64,000 nucleotides of DNA from Marinomonas shanghaiensis (GTDB lineage Bacteria; Pseudomonadota; Gammaproteobacteria; Pseudomonadales; Marinomonadaceae), in NCBI RefSeq assembly GCF_003259175.1, contig NZ_QGOK01000007.1, positions 167,454 through 231,453 of the forward strand. The letters are read 5' to 3'. Every line of letters begins with the position of its first letter. Position 1 is the stretch's first letter. The notes under the pieces are model-generated. The model was not told the DNA's origin, did no database searches, and saw only the letters and a program-made list of their open reading frames with translations. The position numbers and the translations under genes were made by a program. Positions 8,775-17,612 of this stretch are shown here, piece by piece.

Positions 8775-9696
8775 GGCGTTTACCTCGCAATTCAGAGTAC
8801 AAATAAGGAACCAAAATAGCCAACACGCAACCCAACATCACCATGGCAGAAGCCGAGCCTAAGCCAATTTGGCTACGGGTGAAGGTATAGGTATACATGA
8901 AGTTAGCAGGCAAGTCTGAAGCGTAGCCTGGTCCACCATTGGTTAAAGCGGCCACCAAGTCGAAGCTCTTAATCGCAATGTGTGACAACACCACTAAGGC
9001 ACTGAAAAACACCGGTTTTAATGAGGGTAGAATAATACGACGATATGTCGTAAAGGTACTGGCTCCGTCTAGGTGAGCGGCTTTGATCAGGTCACCATCT
9101 ACGCCGCGAAGACCAGCTAGAAAGAGTGCCATAACGAAGCCAGAGGCTTGCCAAACCGCGGCAATAACCAAACAGTAAACTACCATGTCAGGGTTAATCA
9201 GCCAGTCGAACTTGAAGTTCACGAAGCCAAAATCAACCATCATTTTTTCTAGGCCATTGGTCGGGTTAAGCAACCACTTCCAAGCAGTACCCGTTACGAT
9301 AAAAGAAATGGCCATCGGGTAAAGGTAGATGGTACGGATTGCGCCTTCGGCACGAATTTTTTGGTCCAAGAAAATGGCAAGTGTTACGCCAAGGAACAAA
9401 CAAATAAAGATAAACAACCCACCGAAAATGCCAAGGTTAGATAGGGCTACCATCCAGCGTTCGTTGTTGAAAAGGCGTTCGTATTGTTCGAAGCCGACAA
9501 AATTGTACGACGGCAACATACGCGAGCCAGTAAAAGACAGTACGGCTGTCCAAATCATATAGCCGTAGATGCACACCAAGGTAACCAGTACCGTTGGGGC
9601 CATGACGATTTTCGGCATCCAATCGGCCAAGCTTAGGCGCGCAGGACGTCCTGACTGAGTCTGTCCTGACCCAGAATTGGCGGCTTTAGTGTTCAT
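8767..9696 (-). CDS. gtsB: Glucose/mannose ABC importer permease, MalF side
   Basis: Inner-membrane permease of 309 residues, six predicted TM helices, with the EAA coupling loop (LIKAAHLDGASTFTTYRRIILP region). It forms the channel together with GtsC. The N-terminal 28 residues are polar and rich in Ser/Gly/Gln before the first TM helix. It is separated from gtsA by 96 bases containing a perfect hairpin, an arrangement often used to make more binding protein than permease. Confidence 0.9.
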   Translation of the reverse strand: MNTKAANSGSGQTQSGRPARLSLADWMPKIVMAPTVLVTLVCIYGYMIWTAVLSFTGSRMLPSYNFVGFEQYERLFNNERWMVALSNLGIFGGLFIFICLFLGVTLAIFLDQKIRAEGAIRTIYLYPMAISFIVTGTAWKWLLNPTNGLEKMMVDFGFVNFKFDWLINPDMVVYCLVIAAVWQASGFVMALFLAGLRGVDGDLIKAAHLDGASTFTTYRRIILPSLKPVFFSALVVLSHIAIKSFDLVAALTNGGPGYASDLPANFMYTYTFTRSQIGLGSASAMVMLGCVLAILVPYLYSELRGKRHE

Positions 9697-9729
9697 AGTT
9701 GATGCTTCACTATTTGGAGGTATTAAGAA

Positions 9730-9753
9730 GAGGTTGGTCAGAAGACCAACCTC
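9730..9753 (-). repeat. Intercistronic hairpin gtsA-gtsB
   Basis: GAGGTTGGTC (9730-9739) and GACCAACCTC (9744-9753) form a perfect 10-bp stem with a 4-nt loop just beyond the binding-protein stop codon. It can stabilise the gtsA message or stop part of the transcripts before the permease genes. Confidence 0.7.
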
Positions 9754-9792
9754 GTATGCTTACTGCAAACAAGGGGTTTGCAGGGGTAGATC

Positions 9793-11040
9793 TTACATAC
9801 TTGCTTTAACAGCGCGAGCTAGCTTGTCTACTGCTTCTTTAGAGGTCATAGACTCGTCATTGAAGAAGTTAGTCACAACGTCAAAGATAGCGCCTTGAAC
9901 CATTGAGTTCACTGCCATGCCGTGAGCCATACTTGGTACTAGGTTGCCTGTAGTAGAACTTGCTAGGAACGCATCCATAGAAGCGTGTGCACAAGTGTCA
10001 AATTTCTCACGTGGCATATTCAAGCGAACTGGAATAGAACCTTTGTTCAAGTTAAAGGTCTCTTGGAACTTTGGCTCAAGAATCAAACGAGCAAGGTCTT
10101 TTTGTGCCGCTTGTTTGTCTTTGCCGTCTACTTTGAACATGGCTAGAGAGTCGATGTTGAAAGTGAACGCGCCACTTGTGCCTGGTGCTGGGTAACAAAC
10201 GTAATCGATGCCTGCTTTTTTGCCAGCAGCAGTGAATTCACCTTTCGCCCAGTCTCCCATGATTTGCATCGCTGCTTCACCATTGATAACCATAGAGGTT
10301 GCGACGTTCCAATCACGACCAGAGAAACCTGGATCAACGAATTCACGCATTTGTTTGAAAGTATCAAACACGTCAATCATGTCTTGGCTACGTAGAGTGG
10401 TGTCAGATAGGCCGATGAACGCACTGTTGTAGAAGCGAGCGCCCTTAGATAAGGCAATGGCTTCAAATAGCGTTGCGTCTTGCCAGTTTTGGCCACCGTG
10501 AGCAAGTGGAGTGAAACCAGCGGCTTTGATTTTTTTCGCTTCTACGATGAACTGTTCCCATGTGGTTGGGATAGAAGCACCAGATTTACGGAATACTTCA
10601 GGGTTTGCCCACATCCAGTTAACACGGTGAACGTTGACAGGTGCCGCTACGTAGTGGCCGTCGTATTTCATTGTGTTACTAACGACTTGAGGAAGGATAA
10701 CATCCCACTCGCCCGCTTTGGCAACATCATCTAGATTCGTTAGGAACCCTAAATCACCCCATTCTTGAATGGTTGGGCCTTTGATTTGAGCCGCAGAAGG
10801 AGGGTTGCCAGAAATGGCACGAGATTTTAGAACGGTCATAGCAGATTCACCACCGCCACCTGCGACTGCGAAGTCTTTCCAAGTGTGGCCAGCGCCTACC
10901 ATTTCTTCTTTAAGTACATTGATCGCAGCGGCTTCGCCACCTGATGTCCACCAATGTAGAACTTCTACTTCACCAGCCTGAGCGGTTGCGGCAGCTAGAG
11001 AAAGTGCAACTGTGGTTAAACCGAAAGCAATTTTTTTCAT
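9793..11040 (-). CDS. gtsA: Glucose/mannose-type periplasmic sugar-binding protein
   Basis: Binding protein of the gts importer, about 415 residues. The chosen ATG (11040) gives a standard signal peptide with cleavage after AQA, followed by EVEVLHWWTSGGE, the signature opening of the GtsA group. An upstream in-frame ATG at 11073 would add 11 residues ahead of the signal and is less likely. A central NWQDATLFEAIAL region and tryptophan-rich segments fit a sugar pocket. It is the first gene of the importer set, downstream of the two-component genes on the same strand. Substrate assignment is by similarity to the Pseudomonas glucose/mannose system. Confidence 0.9.
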   Translation of the reverse strand: MKKIAFGLTTVALSLAAATAQAGEVEVLHWWTSGGEAAAINVLKEEMVGAGHTWKDFAVAGGGGESAMTVLKSRAISGNPPSAAQIKGPTIQEWGDLGFLTNLDDVAKAGEWDVILPQVVSNTMKYDGHYVAAPVNVHRVNWMWANPEVFRKSGASIPTTWEQFIVEAKKIKAAGFTPLAHGGQNWQDATLFEAIALSKGARFYNSAFIGLSDTTLRSQDMIDVFDTFKQMREFVDPGFSGRDWNVATSMVINGEAAMQIMGDWAKGEFTAAGKKAGIDYVCYPAPGTSGAFTFNIDSLAMFKVDGKDKQAAQKDLARLILEPKFQETFNLNKGSIPVRLNMPREKFDTCAHASMDAFLASSTTGNLVPSMAHGMAVNSMVQGAIFDVVTNFFNDESMTSKEAVDKLARAVKASM

Positions 11041-11320
11041 GATAGTAACCTTTGTTATTGTTATGTCGTCCAATCAAATACAGAAACTGTTTTGATGTTG
11101 CGTTATTTTCTATATCGACGTCGCCGTCTGATCAGTCAGTGTAAGCGCACGTTCGAGTGATAGAATTTAGCAAAGGATATGGCAAGAGAGGGTAAAATAG
11201 AGCAACCTATTGTAACAAAGTCTTGCAAGAGGGTTGTTTGCTTGATCATTTCTTGCTTTTTAAATGACGATTTATTGCATCTTACCCTGAACAAAAAAAC
11301 GCTTTTTATGTTTTAAATAC
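11041..11320 (-). other. 280-base leader region of gtsA
   Basis: This gap separates the sensor kinase gene from gtsA on the same strand. I see no open frame worth calling, no strong terminator for the kinase gene and no near-consensus promoter. It most probably holds the gtsA promoter and the response-regulator site, which I could not identify. Confidence 0.4.
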
Positions 11321-12790
11321 TCAGTGTCTTGGTAACCAGAGTTTGGCTTCTAAGCCTTGCTCTATATGGTTACTTAGGGTGACTTCACCACCGTGAGCGC
11401 GGGCAATATTTCGGGCAATACTGAGGCCCAACCCCATGCCTCCTGGGTGACCGGAATGATCGGGCGTCAGACGGGTATAAGGCTGAAAAACCTTGTCCAT
11501 TTTATCAATCGGGATGCCGGGCCCCTGATCACAGATACGAATACAGACTTCGTCTTCATCGTCTTCTATAAATACCGTGGCGGTTTTGCCGTAGTACAAG
11601 GCGTTGTCAACAAGGTTGCCCAGGCAGCGTTTAATCGCCAGCGGTTTGCCGATAAAAGGGTGTTTTAGTTCACCAGCGACCGTGAGCTTAGTATCGTGTA
11701 AATTAGCTGTAGACTGCATGTCCTTGAGCATTCTTGAAATGTTCACTTCGATGCGGTTTTCATGAATATCTGTCTCTTTTACGCTTTGAAGAGCCCCTTT
11801 TACCAACATGTCTAGATCTTCAAGATCTCGAATCATGGCGTCGCGTATGTCATCTTCGTCTAGCATTTCAGCGCGAAGGCGGAGGCGAGTAATCGGGGTT
11901 TTTAGATCATGAGAAATGGAGGCAAAGAGCCGTTCCCTGTCATTGAGATAACGCTGGATACGCCTTTGCATGTCGTTAAATGCTTTGGCGGTGTTACGCA
12001 CTTCGATACTGCCCGCTTCCTTGATGGGTTTCCAATCGCCTTGACCAAACCGTTCTGCCGCTCTCGCCAATGTAGCGAGGGGGCGCGTTACACGTCTCAG
12101 CACAACAATACTGAGCAGCAACACGGTAATGACTGACATCGCCATGGAAAATAAGCGATCCTCACTCAGCGCGGAAGCTCCATCTAAAAAATACGGGTCC
12201 GGCATTAAGCTGGCGAGGTACAGCCAATCTTTATCGTTTATAGGGATTTGAATGACGATAATAGGGGGAGTAAGCGGTTTTACCAATAAACTGTGATGCC
12301 CCCAGCGCTCCGGTAAGTCGACTAGGCGTGTATGGTTGTTAATAACGTGTAAATCATCGGGGCTGGAGAAGGCGATTTTGGCGTTATGAATGCCTAATTG
12401 TCTTATCAATGTGCCTTGCACTTCATTTTTGACAATGTCTTTGAGCGGCGAGTCCGGAATGTTGTTGATGCGAATCTCTTCTTTGTTGAGAGTGACAAAG
12501 AAGCGTGTTCCCCCCATGTCTTGTAATTGATCGATGACAATATGGCGATAATTTGTTGGTAGGGATTTGAAATAACTGACGGTTGCCGCAATTCGAAAGG
12601 CCATGTGTTTGGAAACTTCACGAACGTTTTCTTCGGTATCGGATTCGAGTTGGCGTAGCCAAATGGTTGAGCTGATAAATTGGGCGCTGGCGACCCCCAG
12701 TGCCATGATGATCAAGATCTGTCCAGTCAGTGATTGCGACCAGCGTTTGAGGCGCGAGCCTTTGCTGGCGGACGTGTTAGTCGCGGACAT
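11321..12790 (-). CDS. Sensor histidine kinase of the gts two-component system
   Basis: Membrane kinase of about 489 residues: TM helix near 20-40, periplasmic domain of roughly 150 residues, second TM helix, HAMP, HisKA with the phosphorylated His294 in SHDLKTP, and an ATPase domain with NLVDNALYYG, DQGPGIP and GMGLGLSIARNIA boxes intact. The start at ATG 12790 is preferred to ATG 12808; it overlaps the response-regulator stop by 14 bases. Position directly upstream of gtsA mirrors the Pseudomonas GtrS-GltR pair, which controls glucose uptake in response to sugar-acid ligands, so the same role is inferred, but the sensor domain was not matched. Confidence 0.85.
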   Translation of the reverse strand: MSATNTSASKGSRLKRWSQSLTGQILIIMALGVASAQFISSTIWLRQLESDTEENVREVSKHMAFRIAATVSYFKSLPTNYRHIVIDQLQDMGGTRFFVTLNKEEIRINNIPDSPLKDIVKNEVQGTLIRQLGIHNAKIAFSSPDDLHVINNHTRLVDLPERWGHHSLLVKPLTPPIIVIQIPINDKDWLYLASLMPDPYFLDGASALSEDRLFSMAMSVITVLLLSIVVLRRVTRPLATLARAAERFGQGDWKPIKEAGSIEVRNTAKAFNDMQRRIQRYLNDRERLFASISHDLKTPITRLRLRAEMLDEDDIRDAMIRDLEDLDMLVKGALQSVKETDIHENRIEVNISRMLKDMQSTANLHDTKLTVAGELKHPFIGKPLAIKRCLGNLVDNALYYGKTATVFIEDDEDEVCIRICDQGPGIPIDKMDKVFQPYTRLTPDHSGHPGGMGLGLSIARNIARAHGGEVTLSNHIEQGLEAKLWLPRH

Positions 12791-13514
12791 CGCTAATGGC
12801 TTCCACACTGGCGGTTAAAATATAGCCTTGACCGCGAATGGTTTTAATCAACTGTGGTTGACGAGCGTCTTCACGCAGACGTTGGCGTAAACGGCTAACA
12901 TGGACATCGATAAAACGATCCAGTGGTGCACTGTCTCGCCCGCGGGTATTTTCAGCAATGATTTCGCGCGTAAGCACCGCTCCTGGGTTGGTTAAGAACA
13001 ACATCAAAAGGTTGTAATCAGCGCCAGATAGTGATTCTTTTTCCGCTTTAAAGTGTAATTCTCGTGAAAGGGTGTCTAGGGTAAATTGTGCGAAGCGATA
13101 AAAACGGTGGGCAACAGGAGCGATGTCGACGACTTCGCTGTGTTCCATGCGTCTTAAGATTGCTTTAATACGAGCCAATAATTCTCGAGGATTAAAGGGT
13201 TTGGCAAGATAATCGTCGGCACCGATTTCTAGACCAATAATACGGTCCATTTCATCGGAATTGGCCGTTAACATAATAACAGGGACTTGCGACTGCGCCC
13301 TGAGCGAACGGCAGACGGCAAAGCCATCTTGACCAGGCAACATGATATCTAAAATCACCAGATCGACTTCTTGTTCAGCGCGAAAATCCGCCAAAAAGGC
13401 TTCGCCTGAATCGGCGGTTAACACCGTAAATTGGTGTTTTTCTAAGTAAGTCTTGAGCAGTATACGAATCTCATCGTCATCGTCTACAACATAGAGGCGT
13501 TTAGCTTTGGTCAT
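12777..13514 (-). CDS. OmpR-family response regulator of the gts two-component system
   Basis: The 245-residue regulator has a receiver domain (VVDDDDEIR acidic pocket, phosphorylated aspartate in VILDIMLPGQDG, KPFNPRELLARIKA) and a C-terminal winged helix ending HVSRLRQRLRE...IRGQGYIL. The start is set at ATG 13514, where the receiver fold begins; the frame stays open 21 codons further upstream without family similarity. It overlaps the kinase gene by 14 bases. The context suggests GltR-like control of the gts importer downstream. Confidence 0.88.
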   Translation of the reverse strand: MTKAKRLYVVDDDDEIRILLKTYLEKHQFTVLTADSGEAFLADFRAEQEVDLVILDIMLPGQDGFAVCRSLRAQSQVPVIMLTANSDEMDRIIGLEIGADDYLAKPFNPRELLARIKAILRRMEHSEVVDIAPVAHRFYRFAQFTLDTLSRELHFKAEKESLSGADYNLLMLFLTNPGAVLTREIIAENTRGRDSAPLDRFIDVHVSRLRQRLREDARQPQLIKTIRGQGYILTASVEAISDVRD

Positions 13515-13634
13515 TCTCTTGCTCAATCTCAATGATGGTTGGTGTAAGGAATGTAATGAAAGCATGGAGTCTAGCAAGAAAGTGTCGGTGAACCAATTGT
13601 CATCTGAATCTATGACAAAGTGTGCTTTAAATAA

Positions 13635-13650
13635 ATTAAATTGATTTAAT
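13635..13650. promoter_or_regulatory. AT-rich perfect palindrome in divergent promoter region
   Basis: ATTAAAT-TG-ATTTAAT is a perfect 16-base inverted repeat midway between the response regulator (minus) and fructokinase (plus) starts. Such a site could be an operator acting on either promoter. There is no further evidence, and AT-rich palindromes do arise by chance. Confidence 0.3.
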
Positions 13651-13718
13651 ATTTTTCCCCCTGCATAATTTTTCGACTAATCTTTTTCCTATCTTCGATT
13701 CACAAAGAGAACAGAGCA

Positions 13719-14687
13719 ATGACAACAAAAGTAATGGCGTTCGGTGAAGCCTTAATTGATTTTCTTTCTAATGGTGCCACGCAAGCTGGCGAGCTTGAAT
13801 CCTTTACCAAGTTTCCTGGTGGTGCGCCAGCAAACGTGGCTGTCGCGGTTGCGCGCTTGGGTGGCAATAGTCATTTTGTGGGTCAAGTGGGCGATGATGC
13901 ATTTGGTCATTTCTTAAAAGCTTCCCTTGATAGTTATGGCGTAAACACCAGCAATATGTTGATGACTAAGGAAGCGAAAACGGCTCTAGCATTCGTAAGT
14001 TTGGACCAAACAGGTGAGCGTAGTTTTGAGTTTTACCGCAGCCCTTCTGCGGATATTTTGTTTAAAGAGGCCGATTTTGATGCCGCTTGGTTCGCAGGAA
14101 AAGGCGTTTTTCATACCTGCTCTAATACCTTAACGGACGCTGAGATCACCAAAGCGACGCTCGCCGGTGTGAGCATGGCGCGAGCCGCCAACTGGATCGT
14201 GAGTATCGATGTAAACTTACGGATGAACCTGTGGCCAAATGGGCAGGTGGATACTAAGCGTGTGATTGACTGGATGCAAAGTGGTGATGTGGTCAAAGCC
14301 AGTCTTGAGGAGCTTGCTGTTTTGGCGGCGGATCCGTTTGCTTTAATCGATGAATCTTTGGCCGCTGGTGTCACCTTGTTTGTATTAACCGACGGCGCCA
14401 ACCCCATTCGCTTCTATACCGCCGCTCATGGTGAGGGTGAAGTGATCACGCCTAAAGTAGAAGTAAAAGATACTACCGCTGCGGGTGACGCTTTTGTGGG
14501 TGGCTTACTGTATAAATTGGCAGAACAAGGCGGCGATCAGGCTTCTCTATCGGCGCTATCACAAACGCAATTGGTTGATATTGTTCGTTTTGCTGCCGCT
14601 TGTGGGGCGGACTCTGTGACGAAATTAGGCGCTTATCCTTCTCTGCCTACGTTAAATGAAGCACAGGCGCAATTAAGCCGTTTTTAA
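13719..14687 (+). CDS. PfkB-family fructokinase
   Basis: Cytoplasmic sugar kinase of 322 residues. The first PfkB signature (FPGGAPANVAVAVARLGG) lies near residues 31-48 and the second (DTTAAGDAFVGGLL), with the catalytic Asp in AAGD, lies near 250-263. The N-terminal KVMAFGEALIDF and the FxGG start are typical of fructokinases. It stands directly before the agl alpha-glucoside importer/hydrolase operon, but a terminator separates them. Hydrolysis of imported sucrose would give glucose and fructose; this enzyme would supply fructose 6-phosphate. Specificity for fructose over other sugars is inferred. Confidence 0.87.
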   Translation: MTTKVMAFGEALIDFLSNGATQAGELESFTKFPGGAPANVAVAVARLGGNSHFVGQVGDDAFGHFLKASLDSYGVNTSNMLMTKEAKTALAFVSLDQTGERSFEFYRSPSADILFKEADFDAAWFAGKGVFHTCSNTLTDAEITKATLAGVSMARAANWIVSIDVNLRMNLWPNGQVDTKRVIDWMQSGDVVKASLEELAVLAADPFALIDESLAAGVTLFVLTDGANPIRFYTAAHGEGEVITPKVEVKDTTAAGDAFVGGLLYKLAEQGGDQASLSALSQTQLVDIVRFAAACGADSVTKLGAYPSLPTLNEAQAQLSRF

Positions 14688-14757
14688 CCCGTAGCGTCTA
14701 GAAAGCGCCTTTGAGTTAAACGGTTAAGAAAATATTTAGTGGCTTTAAAGTCAGTCG

Positions 14758-14783
14758 AAAGCGCGGCAGTACCGCGCTTTTTT
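14758..14783 (+). terminator. Terminator after fructokinase
   Basis: AAAGCGCGG (14758-14766) and CCGCGCTTT (14772-14780) form a perfect 9-bp GC-rich stem with a 5-nt loop, followed by T residues. It closes the fructokinase transcript. Confidence 0.85.
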
Positions 14784-14826
14784 CATACATAAAATGTGCA
14801 TTAAAAATGCAAATTTGATGTATGAA
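14782..14826 (+). repeat. Nested inverted repeats upstream of agl operon
   Basis: The outer arms TTCATACAT (14782-14790) and ATGTATGAA (14818-14826) enclose a second inverted repeat TGCATT-AAA-AATGCA (14797-14811). Both are perfect. The element could be a structured RNA or a pair of operators. Confidence 0.45.
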
Positions 14827-14851
14827 AAGCAGGTTTTTTGTGTACTTTTTT

Positions 14852-14958
14852 GCGAATAACCTACTGAATTTAGTATAAAAAACCTTTTCTGTTGGTTTTT
14901 TATACGGATCACCCTTATCAAATAAGATTCGCATTTTGGCGAAGACCTACTAAATTTA
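14852..14958 (+). promoter_or_regulatory. Direct repeat pair, candidate agl operators
   Basis: Two related sequences, GCGAATAACCTACTGAATTTA (14852-14872, shown shortened: GCGAA..CCTACTGAATTTA) and GCGAA-GACCTACTAAATTTA (14939-14958), lie 87 bases apart upstream of aglE. The first continues into TACTGAATTTAGTA (14862-14875), which is symmetric at 6 of 7 positions. They are candidate sites for the LacI-family regulator encoded at the end of the operon. Confidence 0.4.
14873..14905 (+). repeat. 12-bp perfect inverted repeat upstream of agl operon
   Basis: GTATAAAAAACC (14873-14884) and GGTTTTTTATAC (14894-14905) are exact complements around a 9-nt loop, between the two direct repeats. The 3' arm contains six T but the stem is AT-rich. 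It may be a weak attenuator or a DNA-level cruciform. The remaining gap up to aglE shows no other clear signal. Confidence 0.5.
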
Positions 14959-15132
14959 AAAAATAATTAAGTCAATATTAAGGAGTCTGAGCCCTTGAAG
15001 GGCGGGTTTTCTTTGTGAATAATCAAATTTCTTCTTAATCCTTATAGAAGACATGTTTACCTTGTTTCGACCTCTGATAATAAAAACAAAGGCGTGCTAT
15101 GGGTTTCCCAAGCGAGCCTGTAAGGAGCAATG

Positions 15133-16485
15133 ATGAAAAAATCTCTATTGTCTGTGGCAGTCGCCCTGACACTTTCCGCAAATGCTGTGCACGCAGCCGA
15201 CCTCTTATTTACACCAGGTGAAGATTCTCGTTTTAGTTGGAGCAGCTATGAGGCTCTAAAATCCGTTAATTTATCTGGTGAGACGGTTTCTGTTTTCGGT
15301 CCTTGGATGGGCGATGAAAAAACCAACTTCGAGCGAGTTATTGCTTACTTTGAAAAAGCCACGGGCGCAAAGGTCAATTACGCTGGCTCAGATTCTTTTG
15401 AGCAACAGATAGTGATTGACGCTCAAGCGGGCAGTGCTCCAAACGTTTCGGTCTTTCCGCAACCAGGTTTAGCGGCAGATTTGGCCGCTAAAGGCTTTAT
15501 CAGTCCGCTTAGCGACACGGTAAAAAATGCCGTGGTAAAAGATTATGCGGCGGGTCAGTCATGGGTCGACCTTGCGACCTTTAAAAACCAGAAAGGGCAA
15601 GACGATTTCTATGGTGTTTTTTATCGCGCTGATTTGAAATCGCTGGTTTGGTATTCGCCCGATAACTTCGCTGATGCGGGCTATGACGTGCCTGAAACCA
15701 TGGAAGATCTAAAAGCCTTAACAGAACAGATTGTTGCTGATGGCGGAACGCCTTGGTGTATTGGTCTGGGTTCTGGTGCGGCAACGGGTTGGCCTGCTAC
15801 CGATTGGGTAGAAGATTTGCTTCTTCGTACTCAGCCAGCGTCTGTTTATGATGGCTGGGTCACCAATGAGATTAAATTTGATGACCCACGTGTTGTGGGT
15901 GCGATTGAAGAATTTGGTTGGTTCGCACGCAATGATAAGTTTGTTGATGGTGGCGCAGGCGCGGTTTCTTCTACAGATTTTCGTGATAGTCCAAAAGGCC
16001 TATTCCAATCGCCTCCTAAATGTTACTTGCATCGCCAAGCATCTTTTATCCCAGCTTTCTTTCCAGAAGGTACTAAGCTTGGCCTAGATGCGGACTTCTT
16101 CTACTTCCCATCTTATGCGTCTAAAGATTTGGGTAACCCAGTTTTGGGTGCGGGTACCTTGATGAGTATCACCAATGATTCGAAAGGGGCGCGTGCCTTT
16201 ATTGATTTCATTCGTTCACCCATTGCTCATGAATTGTGGATGGCTCAAACGGGCTTCTTGTCTGCACACTTAGGTGCAAATCCTGAGTTGTATTCAAGTG
16301 ATGCTGCGAAGAAACAAGGTGAAATCTTACGTTATGCAACGACTTTCCGTTTCGATGGGTCTGATTTGATGCCTGGCAAGATCGGCGCAGGCTCTTTCTG
16401 GACCGGTATGGTGGATTACACGGGCGGTAAAGATGCCAAAGAAGTGGCTCGTGATATTCAAAAAACATGGGATGCTTTGAAGTAA
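15133..16485 (+). CDS. aglE: Alpha-glucoside periplasmic binding protein
   Basis: Binding protein of about 450 residues for the alpha-glucoside importer. AGGAG at 15123-15127 is 5 bases before ATG 15133 but only 2 before ATG 15130, so the second ATG is preferred. A Sec signal ends near VHA-ADLL. The mature protein has the AglE pattern: GPWMGDEKTNFERVIAYFEKA, then a VFPQPGL loop and a WVDLATFK region. It leads the order E-F-G-K-A-regulator, a variant of the rhizobial agl operon for sucrose, maltose and trehalose-like sugars. A strong hairpin follows the stop codon. Confidence 0.9.
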   Translation: MKKSLLSVAVALTLSANAVHAADLLFTPGEDSRFSWSSYEALKSVNLSGETVSVFGPWMGDEKTNFERVIAYFEKATGAKVNYAGSDSFEQQIVIDAQAGSAPNVSVFPQPGLAADLAAKGFISPLSDTVKNAVVKDYAAGQSWVDLATFKNQKGQDDFYGVFYRADLKSLVWYSPDNFADAGYDVPETMEDLKALTEQIVADGGTPWCIGLGSGAATGWPATDWVEDLLLRTQPASVYDGWVTNEIKFDDPRVVGAIEEFGWFARNDKFVDGGAGAVSSTDFRDSPKGLFQSPPKCYLHRQASFIPAFFPEGTKLGLDADFFYFPSYASKDLGNPVLGAGTLMSITNDSKGARAFIDFIRSPIAHELWMAQTGFLSAHLGANPELYSSDAAKKQGEILRYATTFRFDGSDLMPGKIGAGSFWTGMVDYTGGKDAKEVARDIQKTWDALK

Positions 16486-16493
16486 TACTTTTT

Positions 16494-16531
16494 AAAGCCC
16501 CTAAGCGAATCTGTGCTTAGGGGCTTTGTTT
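16494..16531 (+). terminator. Attenuating terminator between aglE and aglF
   Basis: AAAGCCCCTAAGC (16494-16506) pairs perfectly with GCTTAGGGGCTTT (16515-16527), followed by TGTTTTTT. It probably stops most transcripts after the binding-protein gene, giving more AglE than permease. Confidence 0.85.
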
Positions 16532-16549
16532 TTTATTGCCAAATAAGTA

Positions 16550-16573
16550 TGAGTAACCCGAGGGGTTATCTCA
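16550..16573 (+). repeat. Second hairpin before aglF
   Basis: TGAG-TAACCC-gag-GGGTTA-t-CTCA folds into a stem with one bulge, 27 bases before the aglF start. It could shape ribosome access or pause transcription after the preceding terminator. Confidence 0.45.
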
Positions 16574-16600
16574 TGCGCTGTACGTATTTTTGGAGATTCT

Positions 16601-17611
16601 ATGGCCCAGCTCGCTTCCGCGTTAGTGACCATGATTTTGGGTGTATTGGGATGTGCTGTCTATTTTTATGGCTCCAACATTCTTCTAGACAAAATTTTCC
16701 CGACGAAAAATCGCCCTGCACAACAAGTCGCTAGTAACCTACGCATTGCTAACAGTATTCGTCCTTGGTTGTTTCTCGGCCCTGCCGTGTTACTGCTGAC
16801 GTTTTATCTTTTTTACCCCGTGATCGACTCCATTCGCTTGTCTTTTTTCGACCGCAGTGGTGAAGAATTCGTCGGCCTGTCTAATTACACGTGGTTATTT
16901 GGCAGTGATGAGTTCTTCGAATCCTTCCGAAATAATATGTTGTGGTTGATTGTTGTACCGACCGCTGCGACCTTTTTTGGTTTGATTATTGCGACCATGA
17001 CGGATCGTATTTGGTGGGGCAATATTGCGAAAAGCTTGATCTTTATGCCCATGGCGATCTCGTTTATTGGTGCGTCGGTCATTTGGAAATTTATCTACGA
17101 TTATCGTAGTGGTGGCGATGCACAAATCGGTTTGTTAAATGCCATTGTGGTGTTTTTTGGCGGCGAGCCGCAGAACTGGATCACTATCCCTTTCTGGAAT
17201 AATTTCTTTTTGATGATCATTTTAGTCTGGATCCAAACGGGTTTTGCTATGGTGATTTTATCAGCGGCATTACGTGGTATTCCTGATGAAACCATTGAGG
17301 CAGCGGTACTTGATGGGGCAAATGGTTTACAAATTTTCTTTAAAATTATGGTGCCACAAATTTGGGGAACCATTGCGGTCGTATGGACGACCATTACCAT
17401 ACTCGTACTGAAAGTCTTTGATATTGTATTGGCGATGACGAATGGCCAATGGGACACACAAGTATTAGCCAATCAGATGTTTGATTGGATGTTCCGCGGC
17501 GGCGGTGATTTTGGTCGTGGTGCGGTTATTGCTATTGTTATTATGGTATTGGTGATTCCAATTATGGTGTGGAATATTAAGCGTGCAAATGCAGAAATGG
17601 AGGGGCGCTAA
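16601..17611 (+). CDS. aglF: Alpha-glucoside ABC permease, MalF side
   Basis: Inner-membrane permease of 336 residues. An extra N-terminal TM segment (about residues 5-30) is followed by the usual six-helix core starting near IRPWLFLGPAVLLL. The EAA coupling loop reads TIEAAVLDGANGLQIFFKIMVP. TTGGAG precedes the ATG. It pairs with AglG to form the membrane channel. The N-terminal extra helix is characteristic of the AglF group. Confidence 0.9.
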   Translation: MAQLASALVTMILGVLGCAVYFYGSNILLDKIFPTKNRPAQQVASNLRIANSIRPWLFLGPAVLLLTFYLFYPVIDSIRLSFFDRSGEEFVGLSNYTWLFGSDEFFESFRNNMLWLIVVPTAATFFGLIIATMTDRIWWGNIAKSLIFMPMAISFIGASVIWKFIYDYRSGGDAQIGLLNAIVVFFGGEPQNWITIPFWNNFFLMIILVWIQTGFAMVILSAALRGIPDETIEAAVLDGANGLQIFFKIMVPQIWGTIAVVWTTITILVLKVFDIVLAMTNGQWDTQVLANQMFDWMFRGGGDFGRGAVIAIVIMVLVIPIMVWNIKRANAEMEGR

Positions 17612-17612
17612 T

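Noticed and set aside
14716..14934. 72-residue minus-strand frame between fructokinase and aglE
   Set aside because: It covers the terminator and repeat cluster, and its composition (Lys/Phe-rich) follows AT content; no ribosome site.
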